Source: CAVOBC01 sp963693635
Lineage (GTDB): Bacteria > Pseudomonadota > Gammaproteobacteria > Pseudomonadales > Azotimanducaceae
DNA length: 13,042 nt
Reading direction: 5' to 3'
NCBI GenBank assembly: GCA_963693635.1
Contig: CAVOBC010000109.1
Coordinates: 1-13,042 of the forward strand
Part shown: in pieces, positions 1 to 7,869 of the stretch
Position numbering within the stretch: the first letter of the stretch is position 1
Layout of the letters: every line of letters begins with the position of its first letter
The notes under the pieces: generated by a model
Databases searched by the model: none
The model's input: only the letters and a program-made list of their open reading frames with translations
What the model was told of the DNA's origin: nothing
Program-made: the position numbers and the translations under genes

Positions 1-42
1 CGCCGATCCAGTGTCACGCCCGCCGACGTATCGCCCTGCAGA

Positions 43-1065
43 TCAGCCAACGACGTCTACCGAGGTCAGGAGGCGTTGGGCCAACGCGAGCCCCCCATGT
101 CCTGTGAAGTCGGCAGCCTCTCGCACCCGATGCTCAACGACCGACGGCAACACCGCCTGAACATCCTCCGGGATGACGTGATCCCGCTCGACCATGACGG
201 CCCAGGTCCGCGCGCAGCCGACGAGCGCGAGCGCGGCGCGAGGTGACAGGCCATAGGCGAAATCCGGCGATTCACGCGTGAACGCGACGAGACGCTGCAC
301 GTAATCCAATAGTGTGTCTGTGACCCGGACACGCACCGCGGCGGCACTGATGGCGGCGAGATCGGCAGGCTCAAAACAGGGGGCAATGGACTCGGCGAGT
401 TGCCGCCGATCGTCGCCGCGCAAGAGTTCCCGCTCGGCCGACGCGTCGGGGTAGCCAAGTTCAAGGCGCATCAGGAACCGGTCGAGTTGGGACTCTGGCA
501 GCGGAAATGTTCCAGCCTGGCTTGACGGATTCTGGGTCGCAATGACGAAGAACGGGTCGGGCAGTTCTCGGGTTTCGCCATCGACAGTGACCTGGCGCTC
601 GCTCATCGCTTCAAGCAGCGCACTCTGGCTCTTCGGCGTCGTGCGATTAATTTCATCTGCCAGTAGCACCTGGCTGAAGACCGGACCCGGATAAAAGACA
701 AAACCGCCGGTTTCCTTGTCGAAGACGGACACCCCGAGGATGTCGGCGGGCAGCAGATCGCTGGTGAACTGGATACGGCTGAAGCCGAGCCCCATGACCC
801 GGGCAAGGGCGTGCGCAAGCGTGGTCTTGCCCATTCCAGGAAGGTCTTCGATCAGCAGATGCCCCCGCGACAACAAGCACGCGAGTGCGAGGCGTATCTG
901 CGTCTCTTTGCCCAGAAGAACCCGGCCCACCTGGTCGACGGCTTCCTCAAGCCGTGCGACCAACGCGCGTTGGCTCCGGTTTGTGTTGCTGTCCAACTTC
1001 TTGCTGTGTATGGCGATGTCTCCTTGGCTCGCACTCGCAGGTGATGAAAAAGTGCTCTCCCACAC
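43..1065 (-). CDS. MoxR-family AAA+ ATPase
   Basis: This is a MoxR-type AAA+ ATPase, a family of chaperone-like ATPases often encoded beside DUF58 and von Willebrand factor A proteins. The 340-residue product shows the P-loop DLPGMGKT (residues 74-81), Walker B LLADEINR (134-141), sensor 1 ATQNP (176-180), the arginine-finger region SQLDRF (192-197) and the sensor 2 region GLSPRAAL (272-279), so all core ATPase motifs are present. The start is uncertain: the GTG at 1065 has no good ribosome binding site, while a perfect AAGGAG lies inside the coding region at about codons 15-17 with no ATG, GTG or TTG at normal spacing after it. The first 35 or so residues are low-conservation in appearance, so the true start may be further in. 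A GTG at 17 on the same strand, opening a frame that leaves the window after five codons, could begin the next gene (DUF58 would be usual), but this cannot be judged. Upstream lies cvpA, 106 bases away, where purF is common. Confidence 0.93.
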   Translation of the reverse strand: MWESTFSSPASASQGDIAIHSKKLDSNTNRSQRALVARLEEAVDQVGRVLLGKETQIRLALACLLSRGHLLIEDLPGMGKTTLAHALARVMGLGFSRIQFTSDLLPADILGVSVFDKETGGFVFYPGPVFSQVLLADEINRTTPKSQSALLEAMSERQVTVDGETRELPDPFFVIATQNPSSQAGTFPLPESQLDRFLMRLELGYPDASAERELLRGDDRRQLAESIAPCFEPADLAAISAAAVRVRVTDTLLDYVQRLVAFTRESPDFAYGLSPRAALALVGCARTWAVMVERDHVIPEDVQAVLPSVVEHRVREAADFTGHGGLALAQRLLTSVDVVG

Positions 1066-1171
1066 TTTTCGTGGTCAGGTTCACGTCAGGTCGTCACGTT
1101 CAGGATCGCGAGCCAACTGCCTGCCCAGGCAAGGCTTGACGCCCCGAAAGGCGCGCTTGCAGGGATGCAGG

Positions 1172-1681
1172 TTATGTCTCCTTGACTGGCACGCTCACAC
1201 CCGTGAGGGACCCAGACACGTCGCTCCACGTCTGCTTCAGCCAACTGACAGCATCAGCGAACTGGGGAATCAACAGCGACTGCTGCCACCATGGATCTTG
1301 TGCCACGGGAGTCAGCTCGATCAGCAGGATGCCCACCAGCACGATCAGTACCCCTCTTGCGAGGCCGAAACCCATGCCGAGTATACGATCTACGCCGGCG
1401 AGGCCGGTGACTTTCAACAGCTCGCGCGCCAACCGCGCCACGAGGCCACCGACGATGAGCGTGCCGAAAAACAATATGGCAGATCCGGCAGCAAGCCTGA
1501 GCGAGGGGGTTTCGATGTGATCAATCAGGAGCGTCGAGACTTGTGCTCCGAACATGTACGCGATCAACGCAGCCGCCACCCAAGTCGCAAGAGACAGGGC
1601 CTCTTTGACGAATCCGCGCAGCAGGCTGACCGCGGTTGAGATGAGGATGAGCGCAACGATTGCCCAGTCAATCGGTTGCAT
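1172..1681 (-). CDS. cvpA: CvpA family inner-membrane protein
   Basis: This is a CvpA-family integral membrane protein, 169 residues, the usual length. The family is named for a requirement in colicin V production in E. coli; more recent work links it to envelope homeostasis, and its molecular activity is not settled. Four hydrophobic segments are visible at about residues 4-22, 30-50, 65-85 and 103-123, and the N-terminal MQPIDWAIVALI with the following LLRGFVKEALSLATWVAA is characteristic. The ATG overlaps the TGA of the upstream SPOR gene by one base (TGATG), with a G-rich GGGTGG stretch a few bases before it, so translational coupling is likely. In Pseudomonas and E. coli the gene is followed by purF; here the next gene is a moxR ATPase. 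Confidence 0.93.
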   Translation of the reverse strand: MQPIDWAIVALILISTAVSLLRGFVKEALSLATWVAAALIAYMFGAQVSTLLIDHIETPSLRLAAGSAILFFGTLIVGGLVARLARELLKVTGLAGVDRILGMGFGLARGVLIVLVGILLIELTPVAQDPWWQQSLLIPQFADAVSWLKQTWSDVSGSLTGVSVPVKET

Positions 1682-2250
1682 CAGCCACCCACAAGTCCGC
1701 GGTCGGACGCAACCGAATAGCGCGTAAAAGTCCCCTCAAGTCCGAAGTCAGCTTCGATGCGGGCACGCATGGCGTCGAGCTTCGCGCGCTGCAACATTGG
1801 ACCGACGAAGACGCGATAAGCTGTGATGCCGTCGGTCGTGACTTCGTGGATATAGCTCCGAAAGCCCCGTTCGCGAAGGGTCGCCCGCAGCACAATCGCT
1901 TTGTCCCGTTCTGCGAAGCTGCCAACCTGAAGGCTCCATGCTTCGGGCATGCCGTGCGCGGAGAGGGTCAGGTCCTCGATGTCACCGACCGTGCCGGCTC
2001 CTGGCTCCGTCTCGACCAACCGGGGCGCGGCTGGCATCGTTGGCTCGCTCGGCGCGGCAAGCTCGTTCATCCGTGCATTCACAACGTCCTGGCTGAGTCG
2101 GGTAAATTCGATCCGGGGAGGTTCGGGTATGTCGGTATCGATAGCGGCGCGCTCATCAGGGTCGCCGTCCAGCAGCATCGGCACTGCGATGATGCCGATG
2201 GCCAGGAAGATCGACGCGCCGACAATGCGCTGTTTTAGCTTCTCATTCAT
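1681..2250 (-). CDS. DedD-like SPOR-domain membrane protein
   Basis: This is a DedD-like protein: a short cytoplasmic N-terminus, one transmembrane helix at about residues 9-27, a Pro/Glu/Ala-rich periplasmic linker (30-100) and a C-terminal SPOR domain (about 104-180) with WSLQVGSF and YRVFVGPM, the two strand motifs of the fold. SPOR domains bind denuded glycan strands at the division septum, so a role in cell division is expected. The frame is open to a TTG at 2283, but the ATG at 2250 is chosen because the product then begins MNEKLKQRIVGA followed by the helix and the LLDG motif, matching the usual DedD N-terminus, and because this ATG overlaps the folC stop by 8 bases (ATGAATGA). The product is 189 residues. 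The position between folC and cvpA is the standard place for dedD in gammaproteobacteria. Confidence 0.9.
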   Translation of the reverse strand: MNEKLKQRIVGASIFLAIGIIAVPMLLDGDPDERAAIDTDIPEPPRIEFTRLSQDVVNARMNELAAPSEPTMPAAPRLVETEPGAGTVGDIEDLTLSAHGMPEAWSLQVGSFAERDKAIVLRATLRERGFRSYIHEVTTDGITAYRVFVGPMLQRAKLDAMRARIEADFGLEGTFTRYSVASDRGLVGG

Positions 2251-3529
2251 GCTGATCCAGGTGGTGCAGAACCGCACCGACAACCGTGAAGCTGCCGAAA
2301 ATCAGGAGTCGGTCATTGTCGGCGCACGCCGCTAACAATGCATCCACCACATTATCATACGCGCCTGATACGTCGGCACCGTGGCGCTGTAGCTGCGTGG
2401 CGAGATCTTGCGCGGCGACGCCCCGCGAGCCCGGTGCGGTGCAGACGTACCAGCTGCTGACCGAGTCAGCCAGCAAGTCGATGATGCCATCGACGTCTTT
2501 GTCATCGAATACGCCGAACACTGCGGCACGCGGAGCGTCGTCGAGCAGTCGCGAGCGCAACAGGCGCGCTGCGTCGGGGTTGTGGGCCACATCGAGGATG
2601 AAATCGTGGCGTCCCTCCTCCAGTCGTTGAAAACGACCGGGCAAGGAGACCTCGAGCATGCGCTCTACGTGCTCGCGGGACGGATGCCAACCCATGGCAA
2701 GCAGTGCCTGCAAGGCAACCGCGACGTTGTCTGGATGGAGCGAGGGCGTTGCCAGACGGTCGATCGCCCAGGCCTGCCCACCGGCGTCAGTGCCGCGAAA
2801 CGCCCAGCAGGTGTCACTTTGATCCAGGTCGAAGTGTTGCCCGCGTGCGAACGGTTTGGCACCAATCTCGTCGATGAGAAGGGGTACGGAGTCGGTGATG
2901 GCTTTCGCGCCAATGATAGCGGGACGGCCCCTGCGGGCGATTGCCGCCTTTTCTGCACCAATCTGCTCCAACGTCTCGCCTAGATACACCTGATGATCCA
3001 GGCCAATGCGGGTAATGATCGAAACGTCCGCGTCGACGACGTTCATGGCATCCAGCCGCCCTCCCAGTCCGACTTCAAGGATGGCGCACTCCACGCCGCG
3101 TCGTTTGAAAATGAGCAGAGAGGCGAGGGTCGCAAATTCGAAATAGGTCAGCGAGACGTCGCCCCGGGTGAACTCAATCGTTTCAAGCGCACCAACAATA
3201 TCGGCGTCTGACGCCTGCATATCGTTGATTCGAATGCGTTCATTGAATCGGACGAAGTGGGGTGACGTCGCGAGGCCGACGCTCTGTCCCAGCGCCTGGG
3301 CACCAGCGGCGATGCAATGGCAGACGGATCCTTTGCCGTTCGTACCCGCCACCATGAAGATGTGTGGCGCTACCGGCGCGAGGCCAAGTCGGTTGTAAAC
3401 TTCGCCGACCCGGTCGAGTCCCAGGTCCCAGGCTGCGGGGTGAAGCACGCTGATATAGCCCAGCCAGTCTGCGAGCCGACGGGAACCCGTTGGTGCTTTG
3501 GCCTCCGGCAGGATTACCTCATCTCGCAC
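2243..3529 (-). CDS. folC: Bifunctional folylpolyglutamate / dihydrofolate synthase
   Basis: FolC adds glutamate to dihydropteroate to make dihydrofolate and then lengthens the polyglutamate tail of folates, using ATP, in the cytoplasm. The 428-residue product has the Mur-ligase-type P-loop GTNGKGS (62-68), the SPHFVRFNERIRIN block (89-102), EVGLGGRLDAMN (152-163), the EKAAI block (193-197) whose lysine is carbamylated in studied homologues, LPGRFQ (296-301) at the junction to the C-terminal domain, and LDVAHNPDA (312-320). Length and motif order are normal. The start is a GTG with a weak GAG-type ribosome binding site; no better in-frame start is visible before conserved sequence. It is followed directly by the SPOR gene with an 8-base overlap and preceded by trpF with 69 bases between. 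In many gammaproteobacteria accD lies in that gap; it is missing here. Confidence 0.97.
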   Translation of the reverse strand: MRDEVILPEAKAPTGSRRLADWLGYISVLHPAAWDLGLDRVGEVYNRLGLAPVAPHIFMVAGTNGKGSVCHCIAAGAQALGQSVGLATSPHFVRFNERIRINDMQASDADIVGALETIEFTRGDVSLTYFEFATLASLLIFKRRGVECAILEVGLGGRLDAMNVVDADVSIITRIGLDHQVYLGETLEQIGAEKAAIARRGRPAIIGAKAITDSVPLLIDEIGAKPFARGQHFDLDQSDTCWAFRGTDAGGQAWAIDRLATPSLHPDNVAVALQALLAMGWHPSREHVERMLEVSLPGRFQRLEEGRHDFILDVAHNPDAARLLRSRLLDDAPRAAVFGVFDDKDVDGIIDLLADSVSSWYVCTAPGSRGVAAQDLATQLQRHGADVSGAYDNVVDALLAACADNDRLLIFGSFTVVGAVLHHLDQHE

Positions 3530-3598
3530 TATCGCTCACTCGACCGGCAGGAAGCGTGAGCGCGTCTGCCTGTCAGCCGCCCACGGGATGCTCCCGCA

Positions 3599-4216
3599 TC
3601 ACGCACTGAGGGCAGCCCCAACAAATCGCTGTATCAGTTGGTGGTCCTTAATCCCCGGTGCGCGTTCAACGCCGCCGCTCGTATCGACGGCACTCGGGCC
3701 GACGATGTTGATCGCGTTCGCCACGTTCTCGGGGGTGAGCCCGCCTGCAAGAATCAGCGCCGATGTGTTGACTTGCAACTGATGCCAGTCGAACACCTTT
3801 CCGGTACCGCCGCGCTTCCCCGGTACGAAGCTGTCAATCATGATGCCCTGAGCGGATGGAAATTGGCTTGCTGCGCTCGCGGTCTCGTCGGCGTTCCGGA
3901 ACCTTAGCGCCTTGATGTAAGGTTTTGCTGCATCCCGGCAGATGACCTCGGTTTCGTCGCCGTGAAATTGGAGCAGGTCGAGGGGCACCGTTTCGAGTAC
4001 TCTCCTGATCTCAGCGGGTTCGTGATTCACGAAGAGACCAACCGTCTTGACGAATGGGTGAACGGCCAACGCGATTGCCTTCGCCTGTTCGATCGACACA
4101 CATCGAGGACTCGGTGGGTAAAAGTTGATGCCAATCGCATCCGCACCCGCGTCGGCAGCGCCGACGGCGTCCGCGACCGACGTGATCCCACAAATCTTGA
4201 CGCGAACCCGGGACAT
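3599..4216 (-). CDS. trpF: Phosphoribosylanthranilate isomerase
   Basis: TrpF catalyses the Amadori rearrangement of N-(5-phosphoribosyl)anthranilate to the deoxyribulose phosphate form in tryptophan synthesis. The product is a single-domain beta/alpha barrel of 205 residues. The general-base cysteine is in KICGIT (Cys9) and the general-acid aspartate in IMIDSF (Asp128); the phosphate-binding GGTGKVFDW and LAGGLTPEN and the C-terminal VDTSGGVE are all present, so it should be active. The frame opens with a TTG at 4225, three codons upstream, but the ATG at 4216 is preferred: a GGTGA stretch lies about 10 bases before it. It stands apart from other trp genes, as in Pseudomonas, where it sits between truA and accD. 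A TAAAAT hexamer 35 bases upstream suggests its own promoter and that it heads the trpF-folC-SPOR-cvpA unit. Confidence 0.96.
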   Translation of the reverse strand: MSRVRVKICGITSVADAVGAADAGADAIGINFYPPSPRCVSIEQAKAIALAVHPFVKTVGLFVNHEPAEIRRVLETVPLDLLQFHGDETEVICRDAAKPYIKALRFRNADETASAASQFPSAQGIMIDSFVPGKRGGTGKVFDWHQLQVNTSALILAGGLTPENVANAINIVGPSAVDTSGGVERAPGIKDHQLIQRFVGAALSA

Positions 4217-4250
4217 AGCAGTCAATTCACCACCCTGACCAAAGCTGCCG

Positions 4251-4256
4251 ATTTTA
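4251..4256 (-). promoter_or_regulatory. Candidate -10 element for trpF
   Basis: On the minus strand the hexamer TAAAAT (5 of 6 matches to the sigma-70 -10 consensus) lies in the 142-base gap between truA and trpF, 35 bases before the trpF ATG. This would give a leader of roughly 25-30 bases. No convincing -35 hexamer is present at 16-18 bases, so this is a tentative call. Apart from it, the gap holds only a short AGCGC/GCGCT dyad that overlaps the truA stop. Confidence 0.35.
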
Positions 4257-4358
4257 GCTCACTCGGGCCAACGGATCAGCACTGCAAAGCCCCCTTTTTG
4301 CCGGGACCCGCCATTGTCACGTCGTAAGCGGCATTCCCGACCCATGTCAGCGCCGCGC

Positions 4359-5159
4359 TCAAAGATCGAGGAGTGACAGCAGCCGCGGCAGCGCGGGGCC
4401 AGTAGGAAGAGCGTGCATCGGGGGATAGTTCACATCGATCAGATACAGACCCTCGGGTGGCGCAGTCACGCTCGCCACGGTTCGATCGCGTGCTTTGAGG
4501 AGGTCGCGAGTCCAGTCTTTGGGCTGCTCACCAGCGCCAATGTCCATGAGAACACCGGCGACGTTGCGCACCATGTGATGCAAAAAAGCGTTGGCCGCGA
4601 TGTCGAGTGCAACGACGTCACCTCGTCGTGTGACCGTCAGGCGGTTGATCGTACGTACGGGTGAACGGGACTGGCAGTGGGCGGAGCGAAAGCTACTGAA
4701 GTCGTGCTCACCGACCAACGCCTGCCCGGCTTCACCCATGAGATCGGGATCAAGGTGGTGGCGGCGATCCCGCGTGATAGCGTTAGCAAAGAGGGCATGG
4801 CGCAATTCGCTCACGTCAATCAGATACAGATAGCGTCGACTGATTGCCGAGAATCTTGCGCTGAAGTCGTCGTTGACGGCGCGCGACCAGGTGATGCTGA
4901 CCGAAGTCGGTAAGTTGGCGTTGACGCCGTAGATCCAGGCTCTGAGCGGACGCGCGGCATTCGTGTCAAAGTGCACAACCTGATGCGTGGCATGAACCCG
5001 GGCATCGGTTCTGCCAGCGCAGGTAACCCGAACCGCTTCATTGGCGACCTGCCCGATCGCTCGCTCAAGCTCGCCTTGTATCGTGGCAATGCCGGGCTGC
5101 TGGGCCTGAAAGCCATGAAATCGTGTGCCGTCGTAAGCTACGCCAAGTGCGACTCTCAT
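4359..5159 (-). CDS. truA: tRNA pseudouridine(38-40) synthase TruA
   Basis: TruA converts uridines 38, 39 and 40 in the anticodon stem-loop of many tRNAs to pseudouridine. The 266-residue product has the normal two-domain length. The catalytic aspartate is Asp52 in GRTDARVHA; the conserved tyrosine is in RRYLYLI (about 110), the HDFSSF block is at 152-157, SPVRTI at 166-171 and the HHMVRN motif at 194-199. One residue is odd: the position two after the catalytic Asp is Arg54, where the family almost always has glycine (GRTDxGVH). The gene order fimV-truA-trpF matches Pseudomonas. The ATG at 5159 is supported by family alignment of MRVALGVAYDGTRFHGFQ. A 17-base tandem duplication covers the start and places a second ATG 17 bases upstream in another frame. 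Confidence 0.95.
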   Translation of the reverse strand: MRVALGVAYDGTRFHGFQAQQPGIATIQGELERAIGQVANEAVRVTCAGRTDARVHATHQVVHFDTNAARPLRAWIYGVNANLPTSVSITWSRAVNDDFSARFSAISRRYLYLIDVSELRHALFANAITRDRRHHLDPDLMGEAGQALVGEHDFSSFRSAHCQSRSPVRTINRLTVTRRGDVVALDIAANAFLHHMVRNVAGVLMDIGAGEQPKDWTRDLLKARDRTVASVTAPPEGLYLIDVNYPPMHALPTGPALPRLLSLLDL

Positions 5160-5188
5160 CGCGGCTCGACCCTCATCGCGGCTCGAGC
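5155..5188. repeat. 17-base tandem duplication at the truA start
   Basis: Two 17-base units, 5155-5171 and 5172-5188, differ only at their sixteenth base; a degraded third copy of GCGGCTCGA lies at 5200-5208. Read on the minus strand, each unit carries GAGCCGCGATGAG, so the truA start is doubled. The upstream ATG (5176) opens a six-codon frame, MRVEPR, whose TGA overlaps the truA ATG as ATGA. The rest of the 151-base fimV-truA gap shows a 5-base-pair CTTCG/CGAAG hairpin at 5293-5308 just after the fimV stop and no T-tract, so the two genes may be cotranscribed. Confidence 0.8.
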
Positions 5189-5310
5189 CTGATTACGGGC
5201 GGCTCGAACGTGCAATTGCTTTGGAAGCATTGACCGGTGAGGCCCTGTGCTATGGAGTCGGGCGTTTGTGCGCTGAACTGACGGGTTGACCGCTTCGTCG
5301 ATGCGAAGAC

Positions 5311-7869
5311 TCAGTCGATCTTCTCCAGCATCTCGTTCGCTTCCTGGATCTGCGATTCCGAACCACCCTTGATGACTTCCGCAAGCACGCCTTTCGCGCT
5401 GTCTCCGTCTCCCATATCGATGTATGCCCTGGCGAGATCCAGCTTCGTGCCTGCGTCCTCGTCTTCATCAAGATCGAGTGAGAGGTCGTCATCCAGGTTC
5501 AGATCAAGGTCGTCGTCACCCAGGTCGTCGTCACCCAGGTCAAGGTCGAGCGCGTCGTCATCATCGAGGTTCAGCGACAACTCGTCGTCATCGCCCGCCA
5601 GATCGAGCGACAAGCCGTCGTCATCGCTGTCTAGATCCAGCGACAGGTCACCATCCAGGTCAAGCTCGTCGGCATCGAGTTCCATGGTTGAACTGCTGTC
5701 GAGAGAGCCACTGGCATCGTCATCGAGTCCCAGATCGACGTCATCCAGATCTACATCATCCAGATCAAGATCAACCAGGTCAGCTGCTGTATCGAGCGCA
5801 AGACCGTCGCCTTTGTCATCGAGGCCGCGATCCAGGTCGAGATCATCGTCACCCATGTCGAGTTCAATCGCGCCATCGTCATCGTCGCTCTCCGTGAGCA
5901 TCGACAGATCGCCGGCGTCATCGTCGAGGTTCAGGTTCAGCTCATCGTCGCCGGATGCGAGATCCAAATCCCCATCCAGGTCGCCATCCAGATTGAGGTC
6001 GAGATCCAGCTCGCCATCGCCATCGTCCGCACCAAGGACGAGATCAAGATCAAGCTCCTCGGCCCCGCTCAGGTCCGCACCGTCGTCGTCCATGTCAAGG
6101 TCAAGGTCAAGTTCGTCGTCACCGTTGAGAGAGCCCTCGAGATCAAGATCATCTTCCGCCGCCGGCTCATCAATCGCCACGATAGGTGCTGCAGCAATGA
6201 TCGTGGCGTCGAACGAAGCTGCTGCACTCTCGGCGGCACCGGGAATCTTCGCCTGAAGCTGCCCGGCTTGTGCGATCGCTGCATCGTCACCCAGCTCTCT
6301 CAACTGTTCATATTGCAGATTGAACGCGATCGCGTCCTCGGTCTCGACATAGACTTCAAGCAGCTTGAGCTGCAGGTCCGCGCGATTGGGTTCTGCGTTT
6401 ATTGCGTTCTGCAGGAAGGTCATCGCGTGTGCAAAGCGCCCATACGCAATATAGATTTCGGCCTCGCTGATGACGTCTGCAGTTTGCGGGGATACGTCTT
6501 CATTTTCGGCTTCGTCAATCTCGATCGAGTCAACGGCGACATCATCAAGCAGATCTTCGACGGGTTGTATGTCATCACGCGGTGTGATCGTAAAATTGTC
6601 TTCCTGAACCGGCGCTGTCTGCTGCCGGCGCCGAATGACGAACAGCCCTCCCGCAACTGCAAGGATGACCACAAGTCCTACGCCGCCAAGGACAATCGGG
6701 TTGGTCAACATTCCGCCGGTCGCTGGTGGTGGTGCGGGCGCAATCGGTGCCGCCGCATCCATCTCCTGCATCTTGATGAACCGCGCGCGGAGTTCAGCCA
6801 ATTGATCGTCTTTGAGCTTAACTATTTCGTTCAGCGTCTCTACCTGACTCGCCAGGTCGCCGATTTTTACGTTGATTTCGGTATTTGCGCGGCGTGCGCG
6901 GTCCAGGTCTTCCATCGCGACTGCGAGCTCGTTCTCGAGTTCAGCGTTGGAACCGCTGTCCCCGGCCCGGCTGCCGCGGCTGTTGTCAGAGGCGAGCAGG
7001 CGAAGTTCGCCGTCGTCACTGTCGGTGCTGGGTGACCCACGTTCTCGCTGCCGACTTGCGTCCAGTTGCGCGACACGTTCCCGGCGCTGCGGACGCTCAC
7101 TCCGGTTATAGAACTCATCGTTCTGTGCCTGCACCTCTTCGACGGCTTCATTGAAATCGTCCGCCCCAATCTCCTCCAGAGAAGGAATCCGCAACTGGTG
7201 CCCCGCCTTCAGCAGATTGATATTGCCGTTTATGAAGGCATCCGGGTTACCTCGCTGGAGTGCGAGCATCGTCTGCTGCACCGAGATGCTCGAATCAGGC
7301 CGCACCTCCAGCGCGATTGCCCAAAGCGTGTCGGCGGACGTCGTCATCCCATACTCATCGTCAGTAGCCTCCCTGCGGGCTTGCGCCCCTGATTGTGAGG
7401 TGGTTGATGAGGGGCGTGATGGTGTTGCGGCCGGTGGCATCCCCGCTTCACTCTGTGAGAGCGGCTGCACTCCCTCTTCGCCGAAGACGGGTGGGTCCAG
7501 CAGGACCGTATATTCGCGCAGGATGCGACCGCTCGGCCACAGGACTTCTACGATGAAATTCAGATACGGTTCAATGATTGGGTTGGTACTGGTCAGTTTG
7601 ACAACCAGTTGTCCGGCTTCGTCTTCGACCACCGCGAAGCGCAGGCCTGTGAGGTGATATGCGCGTTCGACGCCAACGCGGTCGAAGTCGTCCTGGGACG
7701 CAAGGTTGGGTAACACTTCATCGATCGTCAGGTCGCGAGTGTTGGTCAGTACGATTGACGCACGAAACTCCTGATTCAATCCCGAGTCGAGATCAAGTTC
7801 GCCCAGACCGAGCCCGTACACATCTGTCGCGATGAGGGCTGCAAGCAGCAACGTGAGCCTTCGAATCAT
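5311..7869 (-). CDS. fimV: FimV/HubP-family polar hub protein
   Basis: FimV (HubP in Vibrio) is an inner-membrane protein with a periplasmic peptidoglycan-binding part and a cytoplasmic part; family members organise cell poles and are needed for type IV pilus assembly and twitching in Pseudomonas. Domains in this 852-residue product: signal sequence (about 1-20), the FimV N-terminal domain starting LGLGELDLDSGLNQ (about 20-126), a Ser/Pro linker, a LysM domain containing TLWAIALEVRP and LLKAGHQLRIPS (about 178-231), a coiled coil (about 308-368), a transmembrane helix (about 388-412) followed by RRRQQ, a TPR-like segment (about 464-541), a tract of about 235 residues made largely of Asp, Leu and Gly (571-806), and the conserved FimV C-terminal motif KLDLARAYIDMGD (809-821). 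The ATG has a good GAGGGG ribosome binding site seven bases away. The long acidic repeat tract is the unusual part. Confidence 0.95.
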   Translation of the reverse strand: MIRRLTLLLAALIATDVYGLGLGELDLDSGLNQEFRASIVLTNTRDLTIDEVLPNLASQDDFDRVGVERAYHLTGLRFAVVEDEAGQLVVKLTSTNPIIEPYLNFIVEVLWPSGRILREYTVLLDPPVFGEEGVQPLSQSEAGMPPAATPSRPSSTTSQSGAQARREATDDEYGMTTSADTLWAIALEVRPDSSISVQQTMLALQRGNPDAFINGNINLLKAGHQLRIPSLEEIGADDFNEAVEEVQAQNDEFYNRSERPQRRERVAQLDASRQRERGSPSTDSDDGELRLLASDNSRGSRAGDSGSNAELENELAVAMEDLDRARRANTEINVKIGDLASQVETLNEIVKLKDDQLAELRARFIKMQEMDAAAPIAPAPPPATGGMLTNPIVLGGVGLVVILAVAGGLFVIRRRQQTAPVQEDNFTITPRDDIQPVEDLLDDVAVDSIEIDEAENEDVSPQTADVISEAEIYIAYGRFAHAMTFLQNAINAEPNRADLQLKLLEVYVETEDAIAFNLQYEQLRELGDDAAIAQAGQLQAKIPGAAESAAASFDATIIAAAPIVAIDEPAAEDDLDLEGSLNGDDELDLDLDMDDDGADLSGAEELDLDLVLGADDGDGELDLDLNLDGDLDGDLDLASGDDELNLNLDDDAGDLSMLTESDDDDGAIELDMGDDDLDLDRGLDDKGDGLALDTAADLVDLDLDDVDLDDVDLGLDDDASGSLDSSSTMELDADELDLDGDLSLDLDSDDDGLSLDLAGDDDELSLNLDDDDALDLDLGDDDLGDDDLDLNLDDDLSLDLDEDEDAGTKLDLARAYIDMGDGDSAKGVLAEVIKGGSESQIQEANEMLEKID
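5452..6157 (-). repeat. Asp/Leu repeat-coding tract within fimV
   Basis: This DNA encodes fimV residues 571-806, a tract of short acidic repeats of the type LDLDxDD. Exact small tandem units are visible: a 15-base unit beginning AGGTCGTCGTCACCC occurs twice in a row at 5507-5536 (coding GDDDL twice), and CATCCAGATC recurs at a 15-base period at 5742 and 5757 (coding DDVDL repeats). Such units can expand or contract by slippage without breaking the frame. The tract also produces long spurious open frames on the plus strand rich in Ser and Arg. Confidence 0.8.

Noticed and set aside
716..1639. 307-codon plus-strand frame across moxR and cvpA
   Set aside because: It spans two clear minus-strand genes and the gap between them and shows no recognisable protein pattern.
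3578..3602. GATGC-GGGA-GCATC hairpin after trpF as a terminator
   Set aside because: Only five base pairs and no T-tract; readthrough from trpF into folC is more likely.
5369..6256. 295-codon plus-strand frame, Ser/Arg rich, opposite fimV
   Set aside because: It is the mirror of the GAT/GAC and CTG/CTC codons of the Asp/Leu tract; it has no domain, no ribosome binding site and sits wholly inside a well-supported gene.
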